A stretch of 64,000 nt of DNA. Source: Empedobacter falsenii (GTDB lineage Bacteria; Bacteroidota; Bacteroidia; Flavobacteriales; Weeksellaceae). Shown piece by piece: positions 15,852-23,937 of the stretch. Location of the stretch: positions 3,102,001-3,166,000 of the forward strand of contig NZ_CP040908.1 in the NCBI RefSeq assembly GCF_013488205.1, written 5' to 3'. Within the stretch, counting starts at the first letter, position 1. Every line of letters begins with the position of its first letter. The notes under the pieces are model-generated. The model searched no databases and was not told the origin of the DNA. It saw nothing but the letters and a program-made list of their open reading frames with translations. Made by a program: the position numbers and the translations under genes.

Positions 15852-18689
15852 TTAGTGCGCTTCTAACCAATTTGCTCCTACTCCGACTTCTGCAATTAAC
15901 GGAACATCCATTTGCATTGCCGCTTCCATAGTCGATTTGATTAATTCAGAAACTTTTTCTACCTCATCTTTTGGAGCATCAAAAATTAACTCATCATGTA
16001 CTTGCAAAATCATTTTGGTTTGATAATTTTTCTTCAATTCTTTCTGAATTTGAATCATTGCCATTTTAACGATATCTGCCGCAGTTCCCTGTATTGGCGC
16101 ATTCACTGCATTTCGCTCTGCATGCGAACGAACAACTGCATTTCTCGAATTGATATCTTTCAAATAACGACGACGCCCCATCAACGTTTCTACAAAACCT
16201 TGATCACGAGCAATCTCAACTTGTTTTTCGATATATGCTTTCAACGTTGGATACGTTTCGTAATAGGCATCAATCAATGCTTTGGCTTCTTTACGCGAAA
16301 TATTCGCCTGATCTGCCAGACCGAAAGCCGAAACACCATAAATAATTCCGAAATTCACCGTTTTTGCCTGACTTCTTTGTTCACGCGTCACCTCATCCAA
16401 CGCCACATTAAAAACTTTTGCGGCAGTAGAAGCGTGAATATCTTCTCCATGTTTGAAAGCCTCTACCATTGCAGGATCTTGTGACATTTGCGCAATCAAA
16501 CGCAATTCAATTTGCGAATAATCGGCAGAAATAATCACATGATTTTCATCTCGCGCAACAAAGGCTTTACGAATCTGCTGTCCAGCTTCCGAACGAATCG
16601 GAATGTTTTGTAAATTCGGATTTACAGAAGACAAACGTCCCGTTGCAGCAACCGTTTGCGCATAAGTTGTATGCACACGACCAGTTTTTGAATTCACCAA
16701 TTCTGGCAATGCATCAATATAAGTCGATTTTAATTTTTGTAATTGGCGATACTCTAAAATATCATTGATAATTGGATGTTTATCTTTCAGTTTTGATAAA
16801 ATTTCTTCTCCTGTTGCGTATTGTCCAGTTTTGGTTTTCTTCGCTTTTGGATCTAATTGTAATTTATCAAATAAGATTTCTCCCAATTGTTTTGGCGAAT
16901 TAAGATTGAATTCTTCTCCAGCATCTACCTGAATTTTTGCTTCTAATTCTCTTAATTTAGCTTCGTGTTTTACCGAAAGTTCTTTCAAGAACGGAACATC
17001 CAAATTAACACCTTCCAATTCCATATCAGCTAAAACCTGCATCAATGGCATTTCAAGATCAGTAAATAATTTGTGTGTATTTGCTTTGATTAATTCAGGC
17101 TCAAAAAGATTTTTCAACTGATTTGTAATATCAGAATCTTCCACGCCATATTCGGTTTGCTCCATTAACGGAACATCGCGGAAATTCTTTTGATTTTTTC
17201 CTTTTTTACCAATCAAACTTTCAATTGAAACGGGTTGATAACTCAAATATGTTTCCGACAATACATCCATATTGTGACGCATATCTGGATTAATCAAATA
17301 ATGAGCAATCATCGTATCAAAATTTTGACCTAAAACAACAATGTCATATTTGTTTAAAACTTTGATATCATATTTTAAATTCTGACCAATTTTAGAAATT
17401 GATTCATCTTCAAAAAATGGTTTAAACTCGTTGATAATTGCTTTTGTTTCTTCGAAATCAGTTGAAAAAGGCACATAATATCCTTTTCCTTTTTCCCAAG
17501 AAAATGAAATTCCAACCAATTCAGCTTCTAAAGCGTCCAAAGAAGTTGTTTCAGTATCGAACGTCACTTCTTTTTGTTTTAGAATATTTCGTAATAAAAT
17601 TTCACGACCTTTTTTTGTATCGATTAATTGATATAAATGATTCGTTATTGAAATATCTGTAAACGCAGAATTTTGAGGAATAATCTCTTCATCTGACGTA
17701 AAATCAAACAAAGATTGTTGAGCTGTTTGCACTTGATTCGAAGAAATCTGACTTGCCGCAGAAATTTCTTCTTGCGCTTCTTTGATAATTCCAGAAGCAT
17801 CCAAACCATAAATTCTGTAAACCGTTTCTAACATTCTACGGAACTCTAACTCCGTGAAAAGTTCAGTTACTTTTTCAATATCTGGTGGACAAACCGTTAA
17901 ATCTTCTTCATCAAATTCAACTGGAGCATCTGTAATAATCGTTGCTAATTTTTTTGATAAAATTCCAAGTTCTTTATTTTCTTCAATCTTTTCTTTGGCT
18001 TTACCTTTCAGCTTATCTGTATTCGCTAAAAGTCCTTCCATCGAACCAAATTCTTTCAAATATTTACTTGCCGTTTTCGCTCCAACACCTGGTAATCCTG
18101 GAATATTATCGACAGCGTCACCCATCATTCCAAGATAATCTATCACTTGAATTGGATCATGGATTTCAAACTTTTCTTTGACTTCTTCGATTCCCCAAAT
18201 CTCCACACCTTTTCCATTTGCAGCAGGACGATACATCTTGATTTTGTCCGTTACCAATTGCGCAAAATCCTTATCAGGCGTTACCATATAGGTTGTATAA
18301 CCAGCTTTTTCGGCTTTTTGAGCCAAAGTTCCAATCACATCATCTGCTTCATAACCTTCGGCAAAAAGCACTGGAATTTTTAACGCGCGTAAAATATCTT
18401 GAATATAAGGAACACCTTGACGAATCGCTTCTGGTGTTTCATCACGATTTGCTTTATATTCAGGAAAATCTACCGTACGAACTGTTGCTTGACCAACATC
18501 AAAAACAACTGCTAAATGCGTTGGTTGTTCACGGCGAATAACATCAAACAAGGAATTTGTAAATCCCATAATTGCCGATGTATTGAACCCTTTTGAATTG
18601 ATTCGTGGATTTTTGATAAATGCATAATATCCTCTAAAAATTAAGGCATAAGCATCTAACAAAAAAAGTCTTTTATCTAATTGATTCAT
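15852..18689 (-). CDS. polA: DNA polymerase I
   Basis: A repair and Okazaki-fragment polymerase of 945 residues with all three domains. The 5'-3' exonuclease/FEN domain starts RLFLLDAYALIFRGYYAF, with GYEADDVIGT and the helix-hairpin-helix DNIPGLPGVGAKTA. The 3'-5' exonuclease domain begins VTFDTETTSLDALEAELVG near 375; the DxE pair is present, so proofreading is likely retained. The polymerase domain has motif A SADYSQIELRLIAQ, the O-helix REQRSQAKTVNFGIIYG, and motif C LQVHDELIFDAP near the end. It appears monocistronic, with its own terminator. Confidence 0.98.
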   Translation of the reverse strand: MNQLDKRLFLLDAYALIFRGYYAFIKNPRINSKGFNTSAIMGFTNSLFDVIRREQPTHLAVVFDVGQATVRTVDFPEYKANRDETPEAIRQGVPYIQDILRALKIPVLFAEGYEADDVIGTLAQKAEKAGYTTYMVTPDKDFAQLVTDKIKMYRPAANGKGVEIWGIEEVKEKFEIHDPIQVIDYLGMMGDAVDNIPGLPGVGAKTASKYLKEFGSMEGLLANTDKLKGKAKEKIEENKELGILSKKLATIITDAPVEFDEEDLTVCPPDIEKVTELFTELEFRRMLETVYRIYGLDASGIIKEAQEEISAASQISSNQVQTAQQSLFDFTSDEEIIPQNSAFTDISITNHLYQLIDTKKGREILLRNILKQKEVTFDTETTSLDALEAELVGISFSWEKGKGYYVPFSTDFEETKAIINEFKPFFEDESISKIGQNLKYDIKVLNKYDIVVLGQNFDTMIAHYLINPDMRHNMDVLSETYLSYQPVSIESLIGKKGKNQKNFRDVPLMEQTEYGVEDSDITNQLKNLFEPELIKANTHKLFTDLEMPLMQVLADMELEGVNLDVPFLKELSVKHEAKLRELEAKIQVDAGEEFNLNSPKQLGEILFDKLQLDPKAKKTKTGQYATGEEILSKLKDKHPIINDILEYRQLQKLKSTYIDALPELVNSKTGRVHTTYAQTVAATGRLSSVNPNLQNIPIRSEAGQQIRKAFVARDENHVIISADYSQIELRLIAQMSQDPAMVEAFKHGEDIHASTAAKVFNVALDEVTREQRSQAKTVNFGIIYGVSAFGLADQANISRKEAKALIDAYYETYPTLKAYIEKQVEIARDQGFVETLMGRRRYLKDINSRNAVVRSHAERNAVNAPIQGTAADIVKMAMIQIQKELKKNYQTKMILQVHDELIFDAPKDEVEKVSELIKSTMEAAMQMDVPLIAEVGVGANWLEAH

Positions 18690-18764
18690 ATAATTTTCGT
18701 TATGCGAAAAGCGATGAGCGTAAAGCGAAAATTCTCACAAATCGCTAACCGCAATACGTTTATT
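18690..18764. repeat. Intergenic CG-rich imperfect inverted repeat
   Basis: This 75-bp gap between polA and the ferredoxin gene contains attttcg near 18693 and its complement cgaaaat near 18729. The inner part is GCG-rich (ttatgcg, aaaagcg, gcgtaaagcg). The composition differs from the flanking AT-rich gaps and resembles the gcg-rich fragments at 26.7-26.9 kb. It may be a decayed dispersed repeat; this cannot be proven from one window. Confidence 0.35.
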
Positions 18765-19097
18765 TTAATATTCTGGCGCTAATTCAACAACCAATCCATC
18801 CATTTCATCCGAAAGATGTAACTGACAACCTAAACGAGAATTATCTTTCACATTAAAAGCCTCTGCTAACATTGCATCTTCATCAGGCGTCATTTCTGGT
18901 AATTGAATTTCTGGTGTCAACACATAACATTGACAAGAGGCACACATCGCCATTCCACCACAAATACCAATGGTTCCTTCTGGTGCTAATTCGTATGCAC
19001 GCACAAGCTCCATGATATTCATATTCATATCAGTAGGTGCGTCAACTTCGTGCGAAACACCTTCTCTATCTATAATTGTAATTTTAATATCTGCCAT
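18765..19097 (-). CDS. 2Fe-2S ferredoxin, adrenodoxin type
   Basis: A 110-residue electron carrier. The cluster ligands are visible as CGGMAMCASC (Cys-x5-Cys-x2-Cys) and the fourth Cys in RLGCQLHL, the spacing of ISC-type/adrenodoxin-like ferredoxins. The fold start DIKITIIDREGVSHEV is typical. It could be the partner of the ferredoxin-NADP reductase encoded at 21.6-22.7 kb; this is inference from proximity. A perfect -7-like box (TAnnTTTG on the minus strand, at 19124-19117) lies 20 bp upstream of the start, without a well-spaced TTG. Confidence 0.93.
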   Translation of the reverse strand: MADIKITIIDREGVSHEVDAPTDMNMNIMELVRAYELAPEGTIGICGGMAMCASCQCYVLTPEIQLPEMTPDEDAMLAEAFNVKDNSRLGCQLHLSDEMDGLVVELAPEY

Positions 19098-19239
19098 AAT
19101 ACTTTTTCAAGTTACACAAAAATACGGATTGTTTACTTTCAAAAAAAGAATATGCCTCATTGGTTCATATTTAATACTAATTTTAAATAAGAACTGTTAC
19201 GAATCACGAATTTTGTCTACTAATTGGTAAAATTAAAAA

Positions 19240-20031
19240 ATGAATGCACACGAAATAGATTATAAAATTTACGGAGAAGAAATGCAATTTGTCGAAATTG
19301 AATTAGATCCACAAGAAACTGTTGTAGCAGAAGCAGGAAGTTTTATGATGATGGATGATGGTATAAAAATGGAAACGATTTTTGGCGATGGTTCTCAACA
19401 AAGCGGTGGACTTTTCGGAAAATTATTAAATGCTGGAAAACGAATGTTAACAGGTGAAGGTTTGTTTATGACTTCGTACACGAATTACGGACAAGGCAAA
19501 AAGAAAGCTTCTTTTGCTGCTCCATATCCAGGAAAAATTGTTCCGATTGATTTACCAGAAGTGAACGGAAAATTTATTTGTCAGAAAGATGCTTTTCTTT
19601 GTGCTGCAAAAGGAGTTTCGGTTGGAATTGAATTTAATCGAAAATTAGGCACTGGACTTTTTGGAGGAGAAGGTTTCATTATGCAAAAATTAGAAGGCGA
19701 TGGAATGGCTTTTATTCATGCTGGTGGAACATTGCATCGTCGAGTTTTACAAGCTGGCGAAGTCTTAAAAGTTGATACAGGTTGCATTGTTGGTTTCGAA
19801 CAATCTGTTCATTACGACATCGAATTTATAGGCGGAATTAAAAATACATTTTTCGGAGGAGAAGGTGTTTTCTTTGCTACTTTGAGAGGTCCAGGAGTTG
19901 TGTATATTCAATCTTTACCTTTTAGCCGATTGGCTGATCGCATTATTGCTCATGCACCTTCTGCAGGCGGTTCTTCACAAGGTGAAGGTTCTATTTTAGG
20001 AGGTTTAGGAAGATTAATTGATGGCGATTAA
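19240..20031 (+). CDS. AIM24 / TIGR00266 family protein
   Basis: A 263-residue beta-rich protein with the DUF124/AIM24 fold. It starts with [28 protein letters not shown]-like strands and has the repeated 'GxGxxF' pattern ([26 protein letters not shown], then [16 protein letters not shown]). A Gly/Ser tail ([17 protein letters not shown]) closes it. The family is widespread in bacteria, and the mitochondrial AIM24 relative affects inner-membrane organisation. The bacterial function is not established. There is no signal peptide or membrane segment. It is monocistronic, with a weak terminator downstream. Confidence 0.9.
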   Translation: MNAHEIDYKIYGEEMQFVEIELDPQETVVAEAGSFMMMDDGIKMETIFGDGSQQSGGLFGKLLNAGKRMLTGEGLFMTSYTNYGQGKKKASFAAPYPGKIVPIDLPEVNGKFICQKDAFLCAAKGVSVGIEFNRKLGTGLFGGEGFIMQKLEGDGMAFIHAGGTLHRRVLQAGEVLKVDTGCIVGFEQSVHYDIEFIGGIKNTFFGGEGVFFATLRGPGVVYIQSLPFSRLADRIIAHAPSAGGSSQGEGSILGGLGRLIDGD

Positions 20032-20046
20032 AATTTAATTTTATAA

Positions 20047-20080
20047 AAAAGAGTTTCAAATTGATACTCTTTTATTTTTA
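20047..20080 (+). terminator. Terminator after the AIM24 gene
   Basis: Arms aaaagagt (20047-20054) and actctttt (20066-20073), with partly complementary inner bases ttcaa/ttgat, are followed by a T-rich tract. Confidence 0.6.
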
Positions 20081-20140
20081 TACGGAAAACCGTAATTTAT
20101 TTCGATTGATTTTTCTTATTTTTAATAAAAATTTCATCAT

Positions 20141-21586
20141 TTGAAAAAACTTCTATTAACCGTTATTTTTTGTTCAGGATTTACTTTTGGACAAAATATT
20201 TTATCTTTTAGTAATGATCAATATAGCGGGATTAACGGTAGTGTTTTTTCTCCGACAACTTCATATTTTAACCCGAACAAATGGGATGTTAATATTATTT
20301 CTGAAGATATTTTATTCAGAAATGATTACGCTTACATATCCGATCAAAACGTATTAGGTTTAATAAAAGGTGAAACAAAATCAGCAAATATAAAAGCTGG
20401 AATAAGAGGTGAAACGCATTCTAATATATTAGATTTCGCAACTAGAAATACGATTTCTTATCATTTGGAAAATGATCTTATGGGACCTTCCGTTTCTTTT
20501 AAAAAGAAAATTAATAATCAAACTTATCGCCTTGGTATTTTCACCCGACTTCGTACACAAGGTTCTATTAAAGATTTAGATAATTATTTTCGTTTTAGTA
20601 ATCAGAATGAAATAGAACCAAAAAATTATATGTTTGAACCTACAAAGACAAATGCAATGAATTGGGCTGAATTAGGCTTAAATGTTGCGACAAATTTGTA
20701 TACAACTAATACTTCTGAAGTTATTATTGGGGCAAATATTAAATATCTTATGGGTTTAGATGGCGCGTATATCAAGAGTAAAAACACGATAAAATTAGAA
20801 GCTGAACCAACTATAACAAGTACAATCGACAATCCTGATGCAAATATTTATGCGTCAAATTATGATATAAAAGCAGGATATTCTACCAATTATGATTTTG
20901 ATCGAGATAAATATGTTTTACGAAATAGAGGAAATGGAGTTGGAATAGATTTAGGAATTTCTTTTGTGAACAGAAGAACGAATGATGAATTATATGATTT
21001 CAAATTTTCGGCAAATTTATTAGATGTTGGATTAGTAAAATTCAGAGGCGATAACCATCATTTCTACAATCCTTCGCAAAGAGTTCAACTTCGTAATAAT
21101 CCAAATTTAGATGGAGTTGAATTTGAAAGTGTTGATCAATATTTAGGACTTTTAAGCAAAGAAGTTTATGGAGATGAAACAAAATCTAAAACGGGAAATA
21201 ATTTTTCGATGGGTTTACCAACAAGTTTACATCTTAATCTGAGTAAAAAAATTATCGAAAATCATTACTTAAATTTCAATTGGATGCAACGAATTCCAGT
21301 TTTTGAAAATAGTTTGAAACGTATCAATGTGCTACAAACTTCTTATACTATCCAAAAAGATGGATTTGGAATTGGACCTTCCCTTTCTATCTATGATTAT
21401 GAAAATATAACATTTGGTGGATATGTAAGAATTGGCCCTCTAATTTTGGGCAGTGATAATGCAATTCCAATCGTTTTTAAACAGAAAAAATTAACTTCTG
21501 CGAACTTTTATTTTGGATTAAAATTTTACCCTTTTTGGGATAATGAAGCTAAGAGACGAAGTAGAGAACCTTGTGAATGTGAATAA
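20141..21586 (+). CDS. DUF5723 family outer-membrane protein
   Basis: A 481-residue exported protein starting at TTG 20141, the only start that keeps the complete signal peptide MKKLLLTVIFCSGFTFGQ. The mature protein is beta-rich with alternating hydrophobic strands and ends in aromatic-rich strands (ANFYFGLKFYPFW), as in outer-membrane barrels. The opening (FSNDQYSGINGSVFSPTTSYFNPNKWDVNIIS) is the DUF5723 pattern, in which the protein begins with a 'NPA'-like phrase. The function is unknown; the fold is expected to be a FadL-like or PorV-like barrel. It is convergent with the ferredoxin-NADP reductase gene across a strong hairpin. Confidence 0.8.
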   Translation: MKKLLLTVIFCSGFTFGQNILSFSNDQYSGINGSVFSPTTSYFNPNKWDVNIISEDILFRNDYAYISDQNVLGLIKGETKSANIKAGIRGETHSNILDFATRNTISYHLENDLMGPSVSFKKKINNQTYRLGIFTRLRTQGSIKDLDNYFRFSNQNEIEPKNYMFEPTKTNAMNWAELGLNVATNLYTTNTSEVIIGANIKYLMGLDGAYIKSKNTIKLEAEPTITSTIDNPDANIYASNYDIKAGYSTNYDFDRDKYVLRNRGNGVGIDLGISFVNRRTNDELYDFKFSANLLDVGLVKFRGDNHHFYNPSQRVQLRNNPNLDGVEFESVDQYLGLLSKEVYGDETKSKTGNNFSMGLPTSLHLNLSKKIIENHYLNFNWMQRIPVFENSLKRINVLQTSYTIQKDGFGIGPSLSIYDYENITFGGYVRIGPLILGSDNAIPIVFKQKKLTSANFYFGLKFYPFWDNEAKRRSREPCECE

Positions 21587-21617
21587 AAAAACCTTTTACG
21601 CAAAACGTAAAAGGTTT
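21584..21617 (-). terminator. Terminator of the ferredoxin-NADP reductase gene
   Basis: A 12-bp perfect stem (aaaccttttacg at 21589-21600, cgtaaaaggttt at 21606-21617) closes a 5-nt loop. The A-run at 21585-21590 gives a U-run on the minus strand. The plus-strand DUF5723 gene ends within this hairpin and probably also uses it. Confidence 0.88.
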
Positions 21618-21646
21618 AAAAAATATTTCTATTTATTTTGTTAAAA

Positions 21647-22699
21647 TTAGTCAATAGCTTTGACAACCGCTTTTTCAGCTTCTTTTCTTGTCCCGTCGAA
21701 ACCATCAACACCAGAAACTGTTGTGTATTTCAAGACAAATTTTTTCCCAGGATTCATTCTATTGTAAACAGACTGACACATTAAAGTTGCTTCGTGAAAA
21801 CCACATAAAATCAACTTCAATTTTCCTGGATAAGTATTTACGTCACCAATTGCATAAATCCCTTCAATATTTGTTTGATAATCTAATGCATTATTTACTT
21901 TGATGGCATTTTTCTCAATTTCCAATCCCCAATTTGCAATAGGACCTAATTTTGGAGAAAGACCAAACAATGGAATAAAATAATCTGTTTCAAGTTCAAA
22001 AGTTTCTTCACCTTTTTCGATTACCAAACTTTCTACTTTTCCTTCACCTTTGATTCCAGTAATTTCAGCAGGAGTAACCAAATTAATTTTTCCTGCTTTT
22101 TTCAATTCAATTACTTTATCAACAGAATCCAACGCTCCACGAAACTCATTTCTTCTGTGTACTAACGTGACTTCCGCAGCTACATCAGCCAAGAAAATAG
22201 ACCAATCTAAAGCAGAATCTCCACCACCAGCAATTACGATTTTTTTATCACGGAACAATTCAGGATTTTTCACAAAATACTCTACTCCGTTTTCTTCGTA
22301 TGCTTCGATGTTTTCGATAATTGGTTTACGAGGCTCAAAAGATCCAAGACCACCCGCAATCGCAACTGCTTTTCCTTGTACTTGCGTTCCTTTATTAGTT
22401 GTTACAATAAAAGTTCCGTCTTCTTGCTTATCGATTGTTGCAGCTTGTTCGTTTAATGTAAAACCTGGCTCAAATTGTTTGATTTGCTCCATCAAATTAT
22501 CAATCAATTCACCTGCACCAACAGAAGGATAACCAGGAATATCAAAAATTGGTTTTTTGGGATACAATTCTGTCAATTGCCCTCCAGGCTGAGGAAGAGC
22601 ATCAATAATATGACATCTCATTTTTAATAAACCTGCTTCGAAAACGGCAAAAAGACCAGTTGGCCCAGCTCCGATTATAACTATATCTGTTTGAATCAT
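21647..22699 (-). CDS. Ferredoxin--NADP+ reductase (thioredoxin-reductase-like, type 2)
   Basis: A 350-residue flavoprotein. The N-terminal FAD motif is DIVIIGAGPTGLFAVFEAG, followed by PQPGGQLTELYPKKPIFDIPGYP, the pattern of Bacillus YumC-type reductases. The NADP motif is IVIAGGGDSALDWSIFL, and the second FAD motif is EGIYAIGDVNTYPGK. There is no CxxC redox pair in the NADP domain, which separates it from thioredoxin reductase. It probably exchanges electrons between NADPH and the 2Fe-2S ferredoxin encoded nearby (inference). A perfect TAAATTTG box lies upstream on the minus strand (22745-22738). Confidence 0.9.
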   Translation of the reverse strand: MIQTDIVIIGAGPTGLFAVFEAGLLKMRCHIIDALPQPGGQLTELYPKKPIFDIPGYPSVGAGELIDNLMEQIKQFEPGFTLNEQAATIDKQEDGTFIVTTNKGTQVQGKAVAIAGGLGSFEPRKPIIENIEAYEENGVEYFVKNPELFRDKKIVIAGGGDSALDWSIFLADVAAEVTLVHRRNEFRGALDSVDKVIELKKAGKINLVTPAEITGIKGEGKVESLVIEKGEETFELETDYFIPLFGLSPKLGPIANWGLEIEKNAIKVNNALDYQTNIEGIYAIGDVNTYPGKLKLILCGFHEATLMCQSVYNRMNPGKKFVLKYTTVSGVDGFDGTRKEAEKAVVKAID

Positions 22700-22858
22700 T
22701 TTTTTGAATTTTATTTAGAACGTTACTAAATTGAATGCAAATTTAATGAATTTGAACAGATTAATCGATGATTATCATCAGAAGTCCAATAATATTTATT
22801 GATAATAAAAAAGATAGGATTGATATCAAGCTCATCAAAATTCATTCAACTTTTAAGC
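22700..22858. other. Intergenic gap between co-oriented genes
   Basis: 159 bp of AT-rich sequence hold the -7-like box CAAATTTA (22738-22745, minus-strand TAAATTTG) for the downstream reductase gene. A well-spaced TTG is not seen. No hairpin terminator for the HxlR gene is clear, and I see no gene here. Confidence 0.4.
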
Positions 22859-23209
22859 TTAATCTTTAATAATTAAATTTCGATGTTCAACTCCCCAGCT
22901 AGATAAAAGACTTATAACATTCGTTAATTTTTTTCCATGATCAGTCAGCTTGTACTCAATTGTAATTGGTCTTGTACTTATAATTTCTCTGGTAACAAGT
23001 TTATTTATCTCTAACTCTTTTAGCTCTTTGCTCAACATTTTGTTAGATATTCCTTCAAGATCTTTTAATATTTCAGAAAATCTTCTTTTTTTATTGTAGC
23101 ATATAGATGCTAAAACTGGTATTTTCCATTTCCCACTCAACACATACATCGCATCATTCACGGACTTTACATGAGAAAAACATTCGTCTTTTGAAAAAAC
23201 TTTATCCAT
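22859..23209 (-). CDS. HxlR family transcriptional regulator
   Basis: A 116-residue winged-helix DNA-binding protein of the HxlR (MarR-related) family. It shows the family path CFSHVKSVNDAMYVLSGKWK, then LASICYNKKRRFSEILKDLEGISNKMLSKELKELE (recognition helix), and the wing ISTRPITIEYKLTDHGKKL. Cys8 and a second Cys near residue 38 could make it redox- or electrophile-responsive, as in some HxlR proteins. It is divergent from a small monooxygenase gene across 96 bp, the classic arrangement of a repressor and its target. Repeats of GTTACT in that gap are candidate operators. Confidence 0.92.
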   Translation of the reverse strand: MDKVFSKDECFSHVKSVNDAMYVLSGKWKIPVLASICYNKKRRFSEILKDLEGISNKMLSKELKELEINKLVTREIISTRPITIEYKLTDHGKKLTNVISLLSSWGVEHRNLIIKD

Positions 23210-23305
23210 AAGTTACTTTGTTTACTTTTTGTTACTGTATATTATCTATACTTAGTTACAAAAATAAACAAGGATATTGTAGGTTTGCCTAAAAAGTAAC
23301 AATAA
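23210..23305. promoter_or_regulatory. Divergent promoter region with repeated GTTACT half-sites
   Basis: Rightward promoter: TTA (23256-23258), 21 nt, then TAGGTTTG (23280-23287), an exact -7 box. Leftward: CAAAAATA at 23259-23266 is an exact -7 box on the minus strand. Half-sites: GTTACT at 23212 and 23231, a variant TTTACT at 23221, AGTTAC at 23254, and the inverted AGTAAC at 23295-23300 next to the expected start of transcription. The first three are spaced 9-10 bp apart, about one helical turn. HxlR auto-control is the likely meaning. Confidence 0.55.
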
Positions 23306-23620
23306 ATGGAGAAATTTATATTAATCATAAAATTTGAAACAGAGGAAAAAAACAAGGACAGATTTTTACAAGAATTGATCAATCTATTTCATCAACTCTA
23401 CAAAAATGAAGAAAACTTTGTGAAAGCTAGCATTCATCAAAATGAACATAACAAAAATGAAATTCTAGTTTATGAAGTTTGGAAAAATATTTCTTTTGAA
23501 GATTTTATAACTATTCAATTAAAAAAGCAATACGCTTTAGAATGGGAAAAATTATTAGTTGAAATGGACATAAAAAGAGAACCAAAAGTATATTCTACTC
23601 TGGCTAATTTCAATTCATAA
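23306..23620 (+). CDS. Antibiotic biosynthesis monooxygenase (ABM) domain protein
   Basis: A 104-residue single-domain protein with the dimeric alpha+beta barrel pattern of ABM/quinol monooxygenases. The first strand is KFILIIKFETEEKNKDRF, followed by a helix FLQELINLFHQLY, then FVKASIHQNEHNKNEILVYEVWKN and the final helix and strand. The family includes YgiN-type quinol oxygenases, where the fold alone acts on quinones without a cofactor; the substrate here is unknown. Control by the divergent HxlR regulator would suit a quinone or electrophile response. A 14-bp-stem terminator lies immediately after the stop. Confidence 0.8.
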   Translation: MEKFILIIKFETEEKNKDRFLQELINLFHQLYKNEENFVKASIHQNEHNKNEILVYEVWKNISFEDFITIQLKKQYALEWEKLLVEMDIKREPKVYSTLANFNS

Positions 23621-23621
23621 A

Positions 23622-23653
23622 AAAAGACAAATTCAATAATGAATTTGTCTTTT
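23622..23653 (+). terminator. Terminator of the ABM gene
   Basis: A 14-bp perfect stem (aaaagacaaattca at 23622-23635, tgaatttgtctttt at 23640-23653) with an ATAA loop begins 2 bp beyond the stop codon. The A-run at its left could also end the minus-strand tRNA transcript. Confidence 0.9.
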
Positions 23654-23660
23654 GAAGTTG

Positions 23661-23734
23661 TAGCGAAGAGCAGAATCGAACTGCCGACCTCAGGGTTATG
23701 AATCCTGCGCTCTAACCATCTGAGCTACCTCGCC
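23661..23734 (-). tRNA. tRNA with CAU anticodon (elongator tRNA-Met, less likely tRNA-Ile2)
   Basis: A 74-nt cloverleaf can be folded by eye. The acceptor GGCGAGG pairs with CTTCGCT (a G-U first pair), the D-stem is GCTC/GAGC, the anticodon loop is TTCATAA, and the T-loop is TTCGATT in stem GGCAG/CTGCT, with discriminator A. CCA is not encoded. The anticodon stem CAGGA/CCCTG carries an A31-C39 mismatch beside the loop. The three G-C pairs and the 1-72 mismatch of initiator tRNA are absent. A CAU anticodon cannot by itself exclude the lysidine-modified isoleucine tRNA. Confidence 0.93.
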
Positions 23735-23886
23735 TTGTTTTTAGTGGTGCAAATATAAGAGGTTATTTTCGATTAAAACAAATCTTTTTTGAAATATTTT
23801 CAATAAAAAGTCGCTTAAATAGGCTAATCAATTGAATTTCATTAAAATTAAAATCACATTTTTTTGAAGAAAATATTATCCACAAA

Positions 23887-23915
23887 AAAATCCTCAAGCA
23901 AAACTTGAGGATTTT
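23887..23915 (-). terminator. Terminator of the aminotransferase gene
   Basis: A 12-bp perfect stem (aaaatcctcaag at 23887-23898, cttgaggatttt at 23904-23915) has an A-run on the left that becomes the U-run on the minus strand. Confidence 0.9.
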
Positions 23916-23937
23916 GATATTTTATCTGCTTTTCTAC

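Noticed and set aside
22050-22532. 160-codon frame antisense to the ferredoxin-NADP reductase gene
   Set aside because: Fully inside a well-supported gene, with composition typical of a reverse-frame shadow and no family match.
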